A DNA stretch of 64,000 nt from contig NC_018518.1 of the NCBI RefSeq assembly GCF_000306945.1, positions 2,418,001 through 2,482,000 of the forward strand. Reading direction: 5' to 3'. This document shows positions 37,070-49,885 of the stretch, in pieces. The notes below the pieces were generated by a model. That model had not been told where the DNA came from, ran no database searches, and saw only the letters and a program-made list of their open reading frames with translations. The translations under genes were made by a program, and so were the position numbers. Position 1 is the stretch's first letter; each line of letters begins with the position of its first letter. The DNA is from Bordetella pertussis 18323 (GTDB taxonomy: Bacteria; Pseudomonadota; Gammaproteobacteria; Burkholderiales; Burkholderiaceae_B).

Positions 37070-37075
37070 CCACCC

Positions 37076-37187
37076 GGGTGCCTGTCCCCGCGGGGGGACT
37101 GGCACCCGCTGACTTGGCGCCTGTCCCCGCAGGGGGACTGGCACCCGCAAACTCTCGGGGTGCCTGTCCCCGCAGGGACAGGCACCC
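37076..37187. repeat. REP-like array of three palindromic units
   Basis: Three units at 37076-37107, 37116-37146 and 37157-37187. Each has arms GGGTGCCTGTCCCC and GGGGAC(A/T)GGCACCC around a short GCAG/GCGG centre. The third is nearly a perfect palindrome. Units one and three carry intact GGTGCCTGTCCC, the sequence interrupted by the IS110-family element at 22.3 kb, so this is an unoccupied target array. It sits between the convergent genes lpxO and hrpA and may help terminate both. Confidence 0.88.
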
Positions 37188-37200
37188 GTGGGACAGCCCC

Positions 37201-41085
<3,885 letters not shown>

Positions 41086-41175
41086 TGACGAAATATCCGT
41101 TGAACCCGGCATTATAGGAGGCGCCGGCCAACCGGAAACCCGCGCGCGCGCCCTGCCGCCGGCGCGCGCCGGCCA

Positions 41176-41181
41176 TATAAT
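41176..41181 (+). promoter_or_regulatory. Possible -10 element for argA
   Basis: A perfect TATAAT stands out in very GC-rich sequence 85 bases before the argA start. No good -35 is visible 17 bases upstream, so this is tentative. An arginine-repressor site could not be recognised. Confidence 0.3.
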
Positions 41182-41265
41182 TTCCGCTGGCCGCATCAGC
41201 GCGGCTGACCGGCGGCCATGCAAGACCGCTGCCCGCACCAAGACCACAGGAGTATTCCGACCATC

Positions 41266-42621
41266 ATGCCCGATCTGGAACCAGACACCGTCTCCGCGCT
41301 CGAAGCCCCCGAATTCGCCCCCGCGCAATTCGTCCGATGGTTCCGCGAAGTGGCGCCCTACGTGCATGCGTTCCGAGGCAAGACCTTCGTGGTGGCGTTC
41401 GGCGGCGAGCTGGTGCAGGCCGGCGCCCTCAATATCCTGGTGCAGGACCTCTCCCTGTTGTCGGCCCTGGGCATCCACCTGGTGCTGGTGCACGGCTCGC
41501 GCCCGCAGGTCAATGAACAGCTGCGCCTGAAGGGCTACACCCAGCAGTTCGGCCGGGGCCTGGCGCCCACCGACCCGGCCGCGCTGGAATGCGCCAAGGA
41601 GGCGGCCGGCGAGATCCGCCTGGACATCGAGGCCGCCTTCAGCCAGGGCCTGCCCAACACGCCGATGTCGCATTCGCACATCCGCGTCCTGTCGGGCAAC
41701 TTCGTCACCGCCCGGCCCACCGGCGTGGTGGACGGCATCGACTACAAGCACACCGGCCAGGTGCGCAAGATCGATGTCGACGCGCTCAAGTTCGCCATCG
41801 AGCAGGGCTCGGTGGTGCTGCTCTCGCCGCTGGGCTTCTCGCCCACCGGCGACGCCTTCAACCTGGCCATGGAAGACCTGGCCACCAGCGTGGCGGTGGC
41901 CCTACGCGCCGAGAAACTGATCTTCCTGTCCGGCGAGCCCGGCGTGCTCGACGGCAACGGCGCCGTCGACACCGAGCTGGCGCGCGTGGATGCCGACGCC
42001 CTGCTGGCGCGCGGGGAACTGGACGAGGACACCACCTACTTCCTGCAGCATGCCTCGCTGGCCGTCAAGCGCGGCGTGGCGCGCGCCCACCTGGTGCCCT
42101 ACGCGCTGGACGGCAGCGTGCTGCTGGAGATCTTCACCCACGACGGCGTGGGCACCATGGTGGTCGAGGACACGCTGGACGACCTGCGCGCAGCCACGCT
42201 CGACGACGTGGGCGCCATCCTCAGCCTGATCGAACCGCTGGAAGCCGACGGCACCCTGGTGCCGCGCCCGCGCAGCGCCATCGAGCGCGACGTGGAACGC
42301 TTCACCGTGCTCGAGCACGATGGCGTGATCTACGGCTGTGCCGCGCTGTATCCGTTCCCCGAGGACCAGATGGCCGAGATGGCCTGCCTGATCGTGCACC
42401 CCGAATGGCAGGGCTCCGGCGAAGGCGAGATCCTGCTGCGCCACATGGAGTCGCGCGCCCGCGCCAGCGGCGCGCGCCGCCTGTTCGTGCTGACCACCCG
42501 CACTTCGCACTGGTTCATGAAACGCGGCTTCGTACGCGGCGGCGTCGCCGACCTGCCGCGCGACAAGCAGAACAATTACAACCGCTCGCGCAACAGCCTG
42601 GTTTTCATCAAGAAACTGTAA
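41266..42621 (+). CDS. argA: Amino-acid N-acetyltransferase (N-acetylglutamate synthase) ArgA
   Basis: First enzyme of arginine synthesis: acetyl-CoA plus glutamate to N-acetylglutamate. 451 residues from MPDLEPDTVSAL, after an AGGAG Shine-Dalgarno. The N-terminal amino-acid kinase domain (about 30-295) includes FRGKTFVVAFGGELV and LVLVHGSRPQVNEQLR. The C-terminal GNAT domain (about 305-450) has LIVHPEWQGSGEGEILLRHMESRARASGARRLFVLTTRTSHWFMKRGF. Full length and classical two-domain type. Confidence 0.96.
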   Translation: MPDLEPDTVSALEAPEFAPAQFVRWFREVAPYVHAFRGKTFVVAFGGELVQAGALNILVQDLSLLSALGIHLVLVHGSRPQVNEQLRLKGYTQQFGRGLAPTDPAALECAKEAAGEIRLDIEAAFSQGLPNTPMSHSHIRVLSGNFVTARPTGVVDGIDYKHTGQVRKIDVDALKFAIEQGSVVLLSPLGFSPTGDAFNLAMEDLATSVAVALRAEKLIFLSGEPGVLDGNGAVDTELARVDADALLARGELDEDTTYFLQHASLAVKRGVARAHLVPYALDGSVLLEIFTHDGVGTMVVEDTLDDLRAATLDDVGAILSLIEPLEADGTLVPRPRSAIERDVERFTVLEHDGVIYGCAALYPFPEDQMAEMACLIVHPEWQGSGEGEILLRHMESRARASGARRLFVLTTRTSHWFMKRGFVRGGVADLPRDKQNNYNRSRNSLVFIKKL

Positions 42622-42623
42622 CC

Positions 42624-42659
42624 AGCCGGCTTGCCGCCGCGCGCGGCGGCAAGCCGGCT
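42624..42659. terminator. 36-base perfect palindrome after argA
   Basis: AGCCGGCTTGCCGCCGCG is followed directly by its exact reverse complement, so the whole 36 bases are a perfect palindrome. It begins two bases after the argA stop and is followed by AAAAT. It could form a very stable hairpin and act as a terminator or mRNA stabiliser, but has no U-run on the plus strand. Confidence 0.6.
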
Positions 42660-42694
42660 AAAATGGCCTGTTCGCAACTTACCGGCAGCAAACC

Positions 42695-42967
42695 ATGTCC
42701 CGTATCGTCAACTGTGTGAAACTCAAGCGCGAAGCCGAAGGGCTGGACTTCCCTCCGTACCCGGGCGAACTGGGCACCCGCATCTGGCAACAGATCTCCA
42801 AGGAGGCCTGGGAAGAGTGGAAGCAGATCCAGACGCGCCTGGTCAACGAGAACCGCCTCAACCTGGCCGACGCGCGCGCGCGCAAGTACCTGCAGCAGCA
42901 GATGGAACGTTTCCTGTTCGAGGACGGCACCGTCGAGGCGCAGGGCTATGTCCCGCCCTCGGCCTGA
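42695..42967 (+). CDS. yggX: Fe(2+)-trafficking protein YggX
   Basis: Small cytoplasmic protein of 90 residues linked to iron-sulfur cluster protection from oxidants. It has the family start [27 protein letters not shown] with the single conserved Cys, then W(Q)Q(I)[32 protein letters not shown] and MERFLF. Full length. Followed by a clear intrinsic terminator. Confidence 0.97.
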   Translation: MSRIVNCVKLKREAEGLDFPPYPGELGTRIWQQISKEAWEEWKQIQTRLVNENRLNLADARARKYLQQQMERFLFEDGTVEAQGYVPPSA

Positions 42968-42992
42968 GCGCGTCGCGCGTTCGCCTCATCGC

Positions 42993-43015
42993 AACCGGCC
43001 GGCAGGCCGGTTTTT
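42993..43015 (+). terminator. Intrinsic terminator of yggX
   Basis: Stem AACCGGCC (42993-43000), loop GGCA, stem GGCCGGTT (43005-43012), with the T-run at 43011-43015. It ends only five bases before the start codon of the next gene on the same strand. Confidence 0.88.
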
Positions 43016-43020
43016 CATTG

Positions 43021-44901
43021 ATGCCCGCCGCTACCGATCCTGACATCGCCGCCCTGGTCGCGCGCGCCGCCGCCGTAGCCCCCGAGCGCCGCAGCGGCAC
43101 GCTGCGCGACCTCGACCACATCGTCATCCTGATGCAGGAGAACCGCGGCTTCGACCACTACTACGGCGCCCTGCCCGGCGCGCGCGGCCGGGCCGACCCG
43201 CACCGCGCGCCCACGCCCGACGGCGACGTGTTCGTCCAGGCGCACGCCGGCCAGCGCCTGGCGCCCTATCCGCTGGCGCCCGCGCTGCCGCCCGGCCAGC
43301 CGCTGGGCCACCTGACGCCGCACACCTGGGACGATGCCCAGCGCGCCTGGAACGACGGCCGCATGGACCAGTGGCTGGCGGCCAAGGGCCGGCTGGGAAT
43401 GGGCTACTACCGCCCGGAGGAACTGCCGCTGCAGACCGCGCTGGCGCGCGCCTTCACGCTGTGCGAGGCCTACCACTGTTCGATGCACGCCGGCACCAAC
43501 CCCAATCGCCTGTTTCTGTGGACCGGCACCAACGATCCGCACGGCCAGGCCGGCGGCCCGGCGCTGGTCAACACCCATGACCGGCCCGGACCGGCGCACG
43601 AAGGCTACGCGTGGACGACCTACCCCGAACGCCTGCAGGCCGCCGGCGTGGACTGGGCGATCTACCAGGACATGGCGGACAACTACCACGACAATCCGCT
43701 GGCCGGCTTTCGGCAGTACCGCGCCGAACTGGCCGGCGGCGCGGCCCGGGCGCCGCTGCGCGAGCGCGCCCTGAGCACCCGCACCCTGGCGGCGCTGGCC
43801 GAGGACGCGGCCAATGGCCGCCTGCCGCAGGTGGCGTGGATCATCGCGCCCGCCGCGGACTCCGAGCACCCGGAAGTGTCCAGCCCGGCGCAGGGCGCCG
43901 CCTTCAGCGCCCGCGTGCTCGACATCCTGACGCGCGCCCCGGCGCTCTGGCGACGCTGCGCGCTGCTGCTCACCTACGACGAGAACGACTGCTTTTTCGA
44001 CCACATGCCGCCGCCCGCGCCGCCCGGCGCGGCGGGCGGCGGCAGCACCGCGGACACCGCGGGCGAATACCACCAGGCGCGCGGCGGCCCTTCGGCCGGC
44101 ACCCCCGACGACCCGCGCGCGCTGCATGGGCGCGCCTATGGCCTGGGGCCGCGCGTGCCCATGCTGGTGGTCTCGCCGTTCAGCCGCGGCGGCTGGCTCG
44201 ATGCGCGCGTCTATGACCATACCTCGGTCATCCGCCTGCTGGAGTCGCGCTTTGGCGTGGCCGAGCCCAACATCAGCCCATGGCGGCGCGCCGTCTGCGG
44301 CGACCTGAGCCACGCCTTCGATTTCACCGGCGCGCAAGACCAGGCGGGCGCGCCAGGACCGCGCAGCCGGCCTTCGCCCTATGCGTGCCATGTCGAAGCC
44401 TGGGCGGCCGATGGCCGCCAGCGGGTGCGCATGGCCAACCCGGGCCACGCCACGCTGGTGCTGCACGTGTACGACTGCCTGCGGCTGGCGCAGGGTCCGC
44501 GCCGCTACACCATCGAACCGGGCCGGCAATGGGAAGACAGCTGGCCGGATGCCGGCGCAGACCTGGCCTGCGACCTGTGGATACTGGGGCCGGACGGATT
44601 CCATCGCCACATCCGCCGCCACGGGGCCGCCGCGCCGCTGGCGGCGGCCTGGCGCGACCAGCCGCCCGCCCTGTTGCTGGAAAACCGGGGTGCGCAAGCC
44701 CTGCAGGCGCGGATTGAATCGGCCTATGGCGAGGCGCCCGCGCTGCTGCGGCTGGCGCCGGGCGAGCAGGCCGCCTGGCCATATGAACCGGCCAGCCGCG
44801 GCTGGTACGACCTGACGGCGAGCGCCGCGGGGCAGTCGTTGCGGCTGGCCGGCCGCATGCGCGCCGCGGGGCCGGGCCGGCCCGACCCGCGCCTGGGCTG
44901 A
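43021..44901 (+). CDS. Phospholipase C-type phosphoesterase (non-haemolytic PLC family), lacking an export signal
   Basis: 626 residues from the only plausible ATG. The phosphoesterase domain has DHIVILMQENRGFDHYYGAL, HTWDDAQRAWNDGRMD, EAYHCSMHAGTNPNRLFLWTG, TYDENDCFFDHMPPP and YDHTSVIRLLESRFGV. Two beta-rich C-terminal domains follow (from about residue 460). Relatives of about 700 residues carry an N-terminal twin-arginine signal, and here only about 30 non-signal residues precede the catalytic domain. No Shine-Dalgarno is visible and the yggX terminator is directly upstream, so the 5' part and promoter may have been lost. It could be a cytoplasmic enzyme or a decaying gene. Confidence 0.75.
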   Translation: MPAATDPDIAALVARAAAVAPERRSGTLRDLDHIVILMQENRGFDHYYGALPGARGRADPHRAPTPDGDVFVQAHAGQRLAPYPLAPALPPGQPLGHLTPHTWDDAQRAWNDGRMDQWLAAKGRLGMGYYRPEELPLQTALARAFTLCEAYHCSMHAGTNPNRLFLWTGTNDPHGQAGGPALVNTHDRPGPAHEGYAWTTYPERLQAAGVDWAIYQDMADNYHDNPLAGFRQYRAELAGGAARAPLRERALSTRTLAALAEDAANGRLPQVAWIIAPAADSEHPEVSSPAQGAAFSARVLDILTRAPALWRRCALLLTYDENDCFFDHMPPPAPPGAAGGGSTADTAGEYHQARGGPSAGTPDDPRALHGRAYGLGPRVPMLVVSPFSRGGWLDARVYDHTSVIRLLESRFGVAEPNISPWRRAVCGDLSHAFDFTGAQDQAGAPGPRSRPSPYACHVEAWAADGRQRVRMANPGHATLVLHVYDCLRLAQGPRRYTIEPGRQWEDSWPDAGADLACDLWILGPDGFHRHIRRHGAAAPLAAAWRDQPPALLLENRGAQALQARIESAYGEAPALLRLAPGEQAAWPYEPASRGWYDLTASAAGQSLRLAGRMRAAGPGRPDPRLG

Positions 44902-44914
44902 CGCGCCCTGCGGC

Positions 44915-45694
44915 TTACTGCGGGACTTCCGGGGTGGACGCCGGCGTTTCGGCGTTGCCGGCTTTCTCGGCCTTGTCGGCCTTCTCGATGGCTTCTTCGC
45001 CGCGCGCCAGGCGCTCGGTGTTCTTGACCCCGGTGTGGCGCACATCGGCGCCCTTGACCATGTAGATCACCCGCTCGGCCATGTTCTTGGCATGGTCGCC
45101 GATGCGCTCGAGCGCGCGGGCGATGAAGATCATGTCGATGGCGCGCGAAATGGTGCGCGGGTCTTCCATCATGTAGGTGATCAGGTTGCGCAGCGCCGCC
45201 TTCCATTCCTTGTCGACTTCCTTGTCGCTGCGCACGACCTGCGCGGCCAGGATCGGATCCAGGCGCGCGAAGGCGTCCAGCGCCTGGCGCAGCATATTGC
45301 CCACGTTCACGGCCATGTGGCGCAGTTCGATCAGGGGAATGTGACGCTGGTCGTTCTCGTACATGCGGCGCACGGCGGTGGCGATCTTCTCGGCCTCGTC
45401 GCCCGAGCGCTCCATGTCGGTCAGCATCTTGGAGACGGCCAGCAAGGTGCGCAGGTCGATCGCGGTGGGCTGGTGGCGCGCCAGGATCAGGCTGATGCGC
45501 TCGTCGATCTCGACTTCGTGCCGGTTGACCTCTTTCTCGCGCTCGCGCACCTTCTCGACCATGCTCATGTCGCCGGCCGGAATGGCTTCGACCGCTTCGT
45601 GGATCATGGCCTCGACGATTCCGCCCATCTGGAGGAACTGCGACCGCACGTGCTGCAGGTCTGCGTCGAATTGTTTGTTGGTGTGCTCCGTCAT
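44915..45694 (-). CDS. phoU: Phosphate-signalling regulator PhoU
   Basis: 259 residues from MTEHTNKQFDADL, chosen because a GGGAG Shine-Dalgarno precedes it; a Met nine codons upstream is not conserved. Two PhoU helical repeats are visible: EVDERISLILARHQPTAIDLRTLLAVSKMLTDMERSGDEAEKIA and EVDKEWKAALRNLITYMMEDPRTISRAIDMIFIARALERIGDHAKNMAE, with the metal-binding E/DxxxD patterns. A charged Ala/Glu/Lys tail extends beyond the usual end. It dampens PhoR/PhoB signalling and Pst transport. No pst genes lie in the window. A Pho box lies upstream. Confidence 0.95.
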   Translation of the reverse strand: MTEHTNKQFDADLQHVRSQFLQMGGIVEAMIHEAVEAIPAGDMSMVEKVREREKEVNRHEVEIDERISLILARHQPTAIDLRTLLAVSKMLTDMERSGDEAEKIATAVRRMYENDQRHIPLIELRHMAVNVGNMLRQALDAFARLDPILAAQVVRSDKEVDKEWKAALRNLITYMMEDPRTISRAIDMIFIARALERIGDHAKNMAERVIYMVKGADVRHTGVKNTERLARGEEAIEKADKAEKAGNAETPASTPEVPQ

Positions 45695-45771
45695 CCGGAC
45701 TCCCTGCGTGGTTGGTCTCATCTGTAGTGCCCCTGAAAACGCGGTTGCGCAGAGGGCTGCCCGACCCGCAA

Positions 45772-45804
45772 GGTTATGACCCGACTATGACAGGATTATG
45801 AATC
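45772..45804 (-). promoter_or_regulatory. Pho box upstream of phoU (three PhoB half-sites)
   Basis: On the minus strand TCATA occurs three times with an exact 11-base period (plus-strand TATGA at 45775, 45786 and 45797), once as CTGTCATA. PhoB binds direct repeats of this type every 11 bases. The box is about 80 bases upstream of the phoU start, so phoU is very likely induced under phosphate starvation. Confidence 0.8.
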
Positions 45805-45848
45805 CCCCCCGGAAGACCGGCAAGCCGGCCCCGGGAAGGCGCGCCGGG

Positions 45849-46529
45849 TCAGCCGCGGCGCTCCAGGCGGCGGATGCCGTCCTGGGTGGCCAGCAGCGCC
45901 ACATCGGCGCCGGCCAGGGCGAACAGGCCGCAGGTCACCACGCCCGGAATGTCGTTGATGGTCTTCTCCAGCCCCGGCGCGTCGGCGATCGACAGGCCGG
46001 CCACGTCCAGGATGATGTTGCCATTGTCGGTAACGAAGCCTTCGCGCAGCGCCGGCTGGCCGCCCAGCCGGCTCAAGCCGCGCGCCACGGCGTTGCGCGC
46101 CATGGGAATGACCTCCACCGGCAGCGGAAAGCGGCCCAGCCGCTCGACCAGCTTGGACTCGTCGGCGATGCAGATGTAGCGCCGGGCCACCGAGGCCACG
46201 ATCTTCTCGCGCGTCAGCGCGCCGCCGCCGCCCTTGATCATGTGCAGGTTGGGATCGATCTCGTCGGCGCCGTCCACGTAGATCGGCATGCTCTGGACAT
46301 CGTTGAGGTCCAGCACCGCCAGGCCGTGGCCGGCCAGCCGCGCCGCGCTGCGCTCGGAACTGGCCACCGTGCCGCGCAGCCTGCCCTTGAAGCAAGCCAG
46401 GCCATCGATGAACAGATCGGCGGTCGAGCCGGTGCCCACGCCGATGATCACGTCCGGCCCGGCTACCTGTTCGACCAATTCGAGGGCTGCGTCGGCGGCT
46501 TGTTGCTTGAGTTCTTGCTGAGTAAGCAT
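45849..46529 (-). CDS. rpiA: Ribose-5-phosphate isomerase A
   Basis: 226 residues, cytoplasmic enzyme of the pentose phosphate pathway that interconverts ribose 5-phosphate and ribulose 5-phosphate. The motifs [45 protein letters not shown] and [22 protein letters not shown] include the catalytic Asp-Glu and Lys residues. Full length. It stands alone between phoU and aidB. Confidence 0.97.
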   Translation of the reverse strand: MLTQQELKQQAADAALELVEQVAGPDVIIGVGTGSTADLFIDGLACFKGRLRGTVASSERSAARLAGHGLAVLDLNDVQSMPIYVDGADEIDPNLHMIKGGGGALTREKIVASVARRYICIADESKLVERLGRFPLPVEVIPMARNAVARGLSRLGGQPALREGFVTDNGNIILDVAGLSIADAPGLEKTINDIPGVVTCGLFALAGADVALLATQDGIRRLERRG

Positions 46530-46582
46530 GGCGATTGCGAGTATGAGCGCGGCAGGCGCGCGAAACCTTGAAGGCCGGAAAT

Positions 46583-48241
46583 TTAGCAGATACCGGGCCA
46601 GGCGCGGGCCAGAATCGGGGCCGGATCATCGATCGGCGCGGCCCCGACGATGCCCGCGGGCGCGTGCAGGCGCGTGGCGGCAAAGGCCGCGCCCACCGGG
46701 GTGGGCGCGTGGCGAATCAGCAAGGCAGCCTGCCAGAGCGTGGCCAGCCCGGCGGCCACGCGGCGCGCCAGGGCCTGCGGGACCGAGTCCGGCTGCGCCA
46801 CCAGCGCCAGCCAGTCGTCCAGCGCCTGGTCGTACGCGGGCACCACGCCGCGCGCGCGGTCCAGCTCGTCGCGCAGGCCCGGCAGCGCCTCGGCCTCGCG
46901 CGCCAGGCCGCGCAGCACGTCCAGCGCCATGACATTGCCCGAGCCCTCCCAGATCGAATTGACCGGCGCCTCGCGGTACAGCCGCGCCAGCGGCGCTTCC
47001 TCGACGTAGCCGTTGCCGCCCAGCACTTCCATGCATTCGCCCAGCGCGGCGATGGCGCGCTTGCAGACCCACAGCTTGGCCGCCGGCGTACCCACGCGCA
47101 CCAAGGCGCGCGCGACCGGGTCGGCACGCTCGTCCACGGCGCGCGCCAGCCGCAACGCCAGCACGGTCGCCGCCTCGCTCTCCAGCGCCAGGTCGGCCAG
47201 CAGCACCCGCATCAATGGCTGCGCCAGCAGGGCAGTCCCGAAAGCCTGGCGCTGCGCGGCGTGATGCAGGGCCTGCGCCACCGCCTGGCGCAACAGCGCC
47301 GCGCTGCCCAGCACGCAATCCAGCCGCGTAGTCGCGGCCATCTCCAGCAATACCGCGGTCCCGCGCCCCGGCTCGCCCAGCATGGCGCCCCAGGCCTGCT
47401 CGAACTCCACTTCGGCACTGGCGTTGCTGCGATTGCCCAGCTTGTCCTTCAGGCGGCGCAGGCGCACGGCATTGCGCGGCCCATCGGGCACCCAGCGCGG
47501 CACGAAGAAGCAACCCAGCCCTTCGTCGGTACGCGCCAGCACCAGGTGCGCATCGGCGTGCGGCACCGACAGGAACCATTTATGGCCGGTCAGCAGGTAG
47601 GCCTGGCCGCGCCCGGGCGCGCCGACCGGCTCGGCGCGCGTGGCCACCGAGCGCAGGTCCGAACCGCCTTGCTTCTCGGTCAGGCCCATGCCGATCAGGG
47701 CGCCGCGCTTGCGGCCGATGGGCGCGTCGCTGGCGTCGAACTCGCGCGAATACAGGACGTCGAGCCAGTCGCGCCCGTAGTCGATGACGCCGGCCGGCTC
47801 GCGCGCCAGCAAGGGCACCGCGGCGTGGGTCATGGTGGTGGGACACAGGGTGCCGGCCTCCACCTGGCCTTGCATCAGGTAGGCGGCCGCGCGCGCCACG
47901 TGCGCGCCCGGCACGGGCTGCGCCCAGGCCCTGCTGTGCAGCCCGCGCGCCACGATGCCGGTCATCAGCGCGTTCCAGGCCGGGTGAAAGGCGACCTTGT
48001 CCTGCCGGTGGCCGGTCGGGTCATAGGCCAGCAGGCGCGGCGAATTGCGATTGGCCTCGGCGGCGGCCTCCAGCGTCTGGGCCCGGCCCAGCCATGCGCC
48101 GTGCTCGCGCAACTCGGACTCGAAGGCCGCGGCGCCCTCACGCCGCACGGCCTGCTGCAGCACCGGATCGGTCTCGTACAGCGAATAATCTTCCAGCGGT
48201 GCGACCTGGTTGGTCACCTGGTGCGTAAGGAACGGCTGCAT
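46583..48241 (-). CDS. aidB: AidB-like acyl-CoA dehydrogenase family protein
   Basis: 552 residues with the AidB start pattern [89 protein letters not shown] (FAD-binding), [17 protein letters not shown] and [23 protein letters not shown]. AidB binds FAD and DNA and is part of the adaptive response to alkylation in E. coli. The family's true substrate is unclear. Full length. Confidence 0.92.
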   Translation of the reverse strand: MQPFLTHQVTNQVAPLEDYSLYETDPVLQQAVRREGAAAFESELREHGAWLGRAQTLEAAAEANRNSPRLLAYDPTGHRQDKVAFHPAWNALMTGIVARGLHSRAWAQPVPGAHVARAAAYLMQGQVEAGTLCPTTMTHAAVPLLAREPAGVIDYGRDWLDVLYSREFDASDAPIGRKRGALIGMGLTEKQGGSDLRSVATRAEPVGAPGRGQAYLLTGHKWFLSVPHADAHLVLARTDEGLGCFFVPRWVPDGPRNAVRLRRLKDKLGNRSNASAEVEFEQAWGAMLGEPGRGTAVLLEMAATTRLDCVLGSAALLRQAVAQALHHAAQRQAFGTALLAQPLMRVLLADLALESEAATVLALRLARAVDERADPVARALVRVGTPAAKLWVCKRAIAALGECMEVLGGNGYVEEAPLARLYREAPVNSIWEGSGNVMALDVLRGLAREAEALPGLRDELDRARGVVPAYDQALDDWLALVAQPDSVPQALARRVAAGLATLWQAALLIRHAPTPVGAAFAATRLHAPAGIVGAAPIDDPAPILARAWPGIC

Positions 48242-48320
48242 GGCGCCTCCGGCCTTGGCGGCGAAAGAATTGGGCGGACCGCCCGCCCCGCCGGGGGCTC
48301 TCCGCCCCCGCGCCTGCTCC

Positions 48321-49682
48321 TCAGGATGGGGAGCCCTGGTCAGCCCCTAGTGTATCGGGTTCGTCGCCCAGCAGCCGGGCCGCCTCGGCCTCCGGCAGGG
48401 CCTCGACCGTCCTGAGGTTGCGCAGCATGGCGCGCGTGCGCACCTCGGTCTGGCCGATCCTGTTGCTGGCGGTGTCCAGGGTTTTCTTGACCGTGGCCAG
48501 CGATTCGCCGAACTTGGCGAACTCGGTCTTGACCGCGCGCAGCACCTGCCACACCTCGGACGAGCGGCGCTCGATCGCCAGGGTGCGGAAACCCATCTGC
48601 AGGCTGTTGAGCAAGGCCGCCAGATTGGCGGGGCCGGCCACGTTCACGCGCAGGCCGTGCAGCTTGTCCAGCAATCCGGGCCGGCGCAGCACTTCCGCGT
48701 ACAGGCCTTCGGTGGGCAGGAACATGATGGCGAAGTCGGTCGTGTGGGGCGGCGCCACGTACTTGGACGCGATGAGCCGCGCCTGCGTCTCCACGGCCTT
48801 GGCCAGCGCCGCGCCGGCGGCGCGGGCGGCCTCCTGCTCGGCCGCATCCTGGGCGTCCATCAGGCGCTCGTATTCTTCCTTGGGAAACTTGGCGTCGATG
48901 GGCAGCCACACCGGGCCGCCGCCCTCGTCCTTGCCCGGCAGTCGGATCGCGAACTCCACCACCGCATCGCTGCCGGGCACCGGCTTGACGTTGCGCGCGT
49001 ATTGCTCGGGCGTCATGGCGTCTTCCATGAGCCGCGCCAGCTGCACCTCGCCCCAGGTGCCGCGCGATTTCACGTTGGTCAGCACCCGTTTCAGGTCGCC
49101 CACGCCGGCCGCCAGCGTCTGCATCTCGCCCAGGCCCTTGTGCACGGCCTCCAGGCGGTCCGACACCATCCGGAACGACTCGCCCAGGCGCTGCTCCAGC
49201 GTCGCGTGCAGCTTCTCGTCCACGGTACGGCGCATTTCCTCGAGCCGCGCGCCATTGTCCGCCTGCAAGGCCTGCAGGCGCTGGTCGACCACCTGGCGCA
49301 CGTCCTGCATGCGGCGGTCATTCAGTTCGACCAAGCCCTGCAGGCGCTCGCCGAACTGGCTGGCGAAACGCGCCAGCGACTCGCCATGCTCGGCGCGGGC
49401 GGCGCGCGCGTCGCGCCCCAGCGTGGCGCGCAGCTCTTCCTGGCTTTGCGCCATCTCGGCGCGCAGCGCGCGCATCGACTCGGCCAGCTCGGCGCGCAAC
49501 CCGCGCTGGCTCTCCGCCAGGTCTGCGCGCAGCCCCCGGTCCACGCGTTCCAGGCCATCGAGCAGCGCCTGCAGGCGCGCGTCGCCGCCCCGCCCGCGCA
49601 GCGCCAGCAGGCAGGCCAGCAGCGCGAACACCGCGGCCGCCACGGTTATCCAAGGCAGATAAGATTCCAAGCCAATCTCCAC
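48321..49682 (-). CDS. rmuC: DNA recombination protein RmuC
   Basis: 453 residues from a GTG at 49682; a TTG at 49736 would add 18 residues. A membrane anchor near residues 8-28 (YLPWITVAAAVFALLACLLAL) is followed by a long coiled coil (about 30-180, rich in Arg/Glu/Ala heptads). The RmuC nuclease-like domain follows, with RGTWGEVQLARLMEDAMTPEQY, PIDAKFPKEEYERL and FAIMFLPTEGLYAEVLRRPGLLDKLHGLRVNVAGPANLAALLNSLQMGFRTLAIERRSSEVW. It limits inversions at repeats in E. coli. Start uncertain. Confidence 0.92.
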   Translation of the reverse strand: MEIGLESYLPWITVAAAVFALLACLLALRGRGGDARLQALLDGLERVDRGLRADLAESQRGLRAELAESMRALRAEMAQSQEELRATLGRDARAARAEHGESLARFASQFGERLQGLVELNDRRMQDVRQVVDQRLQALQADNGARLEEMRRTVDEKLHATLEQRLGESFRMVSDRLEAVHKGLGEMQTLAAGVGDLKRVLTNVKSRGTWGEVQLARLMEDAMTPEQYARNVKPVPGSDAVVEFAIRLPGKDEGGGPVWLPIDAKFPKEEYERLMDAQDAAEQEAARAAGAALAKAVETQARLIASKYVAPPHTTDFAIMFLPTEGLYAEVLRRPGLLDKLHGLRVNVAGPANLAALLNSLQMGFRTLAIERRSSEVWQVLRAVKTEFAKFGESLATVKKTLDTASNRIGQTEVRTRAMLRNLRTVEALPEAEAARLLGDEPDTLGADQGSPS

Positions 49683-49885
49683 AAACCACGATTGTAGGAA
49701 CAGGGGCCGGCTCACGCCAGGACACTGCTTAAGCAAGCCGGCGCAGGCTCACACCGGGCATACAAAAAAAGACTAACATTGCTCGCTGACTGTCATACCG
49801 ATCCTTTTTTATCGTGCCCTGACCCGACAACACCGCAGACCACAACACCCATCACGCGCCCTTGCCGGGCAGCGGCTACGCCGCC

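Noticed and set aside
37076..37187. CRISPR-like spaced repeats
   Set aside because: Only three units, themselves palindromic, with about 10 bases between them and no cas genes; they fit a REP-type array.
48292..48310. Hairpin between aidB and rmuC as a terminator
   Set aside because: Pure GC stem without a U-run in either direction; common by chance in this composition.
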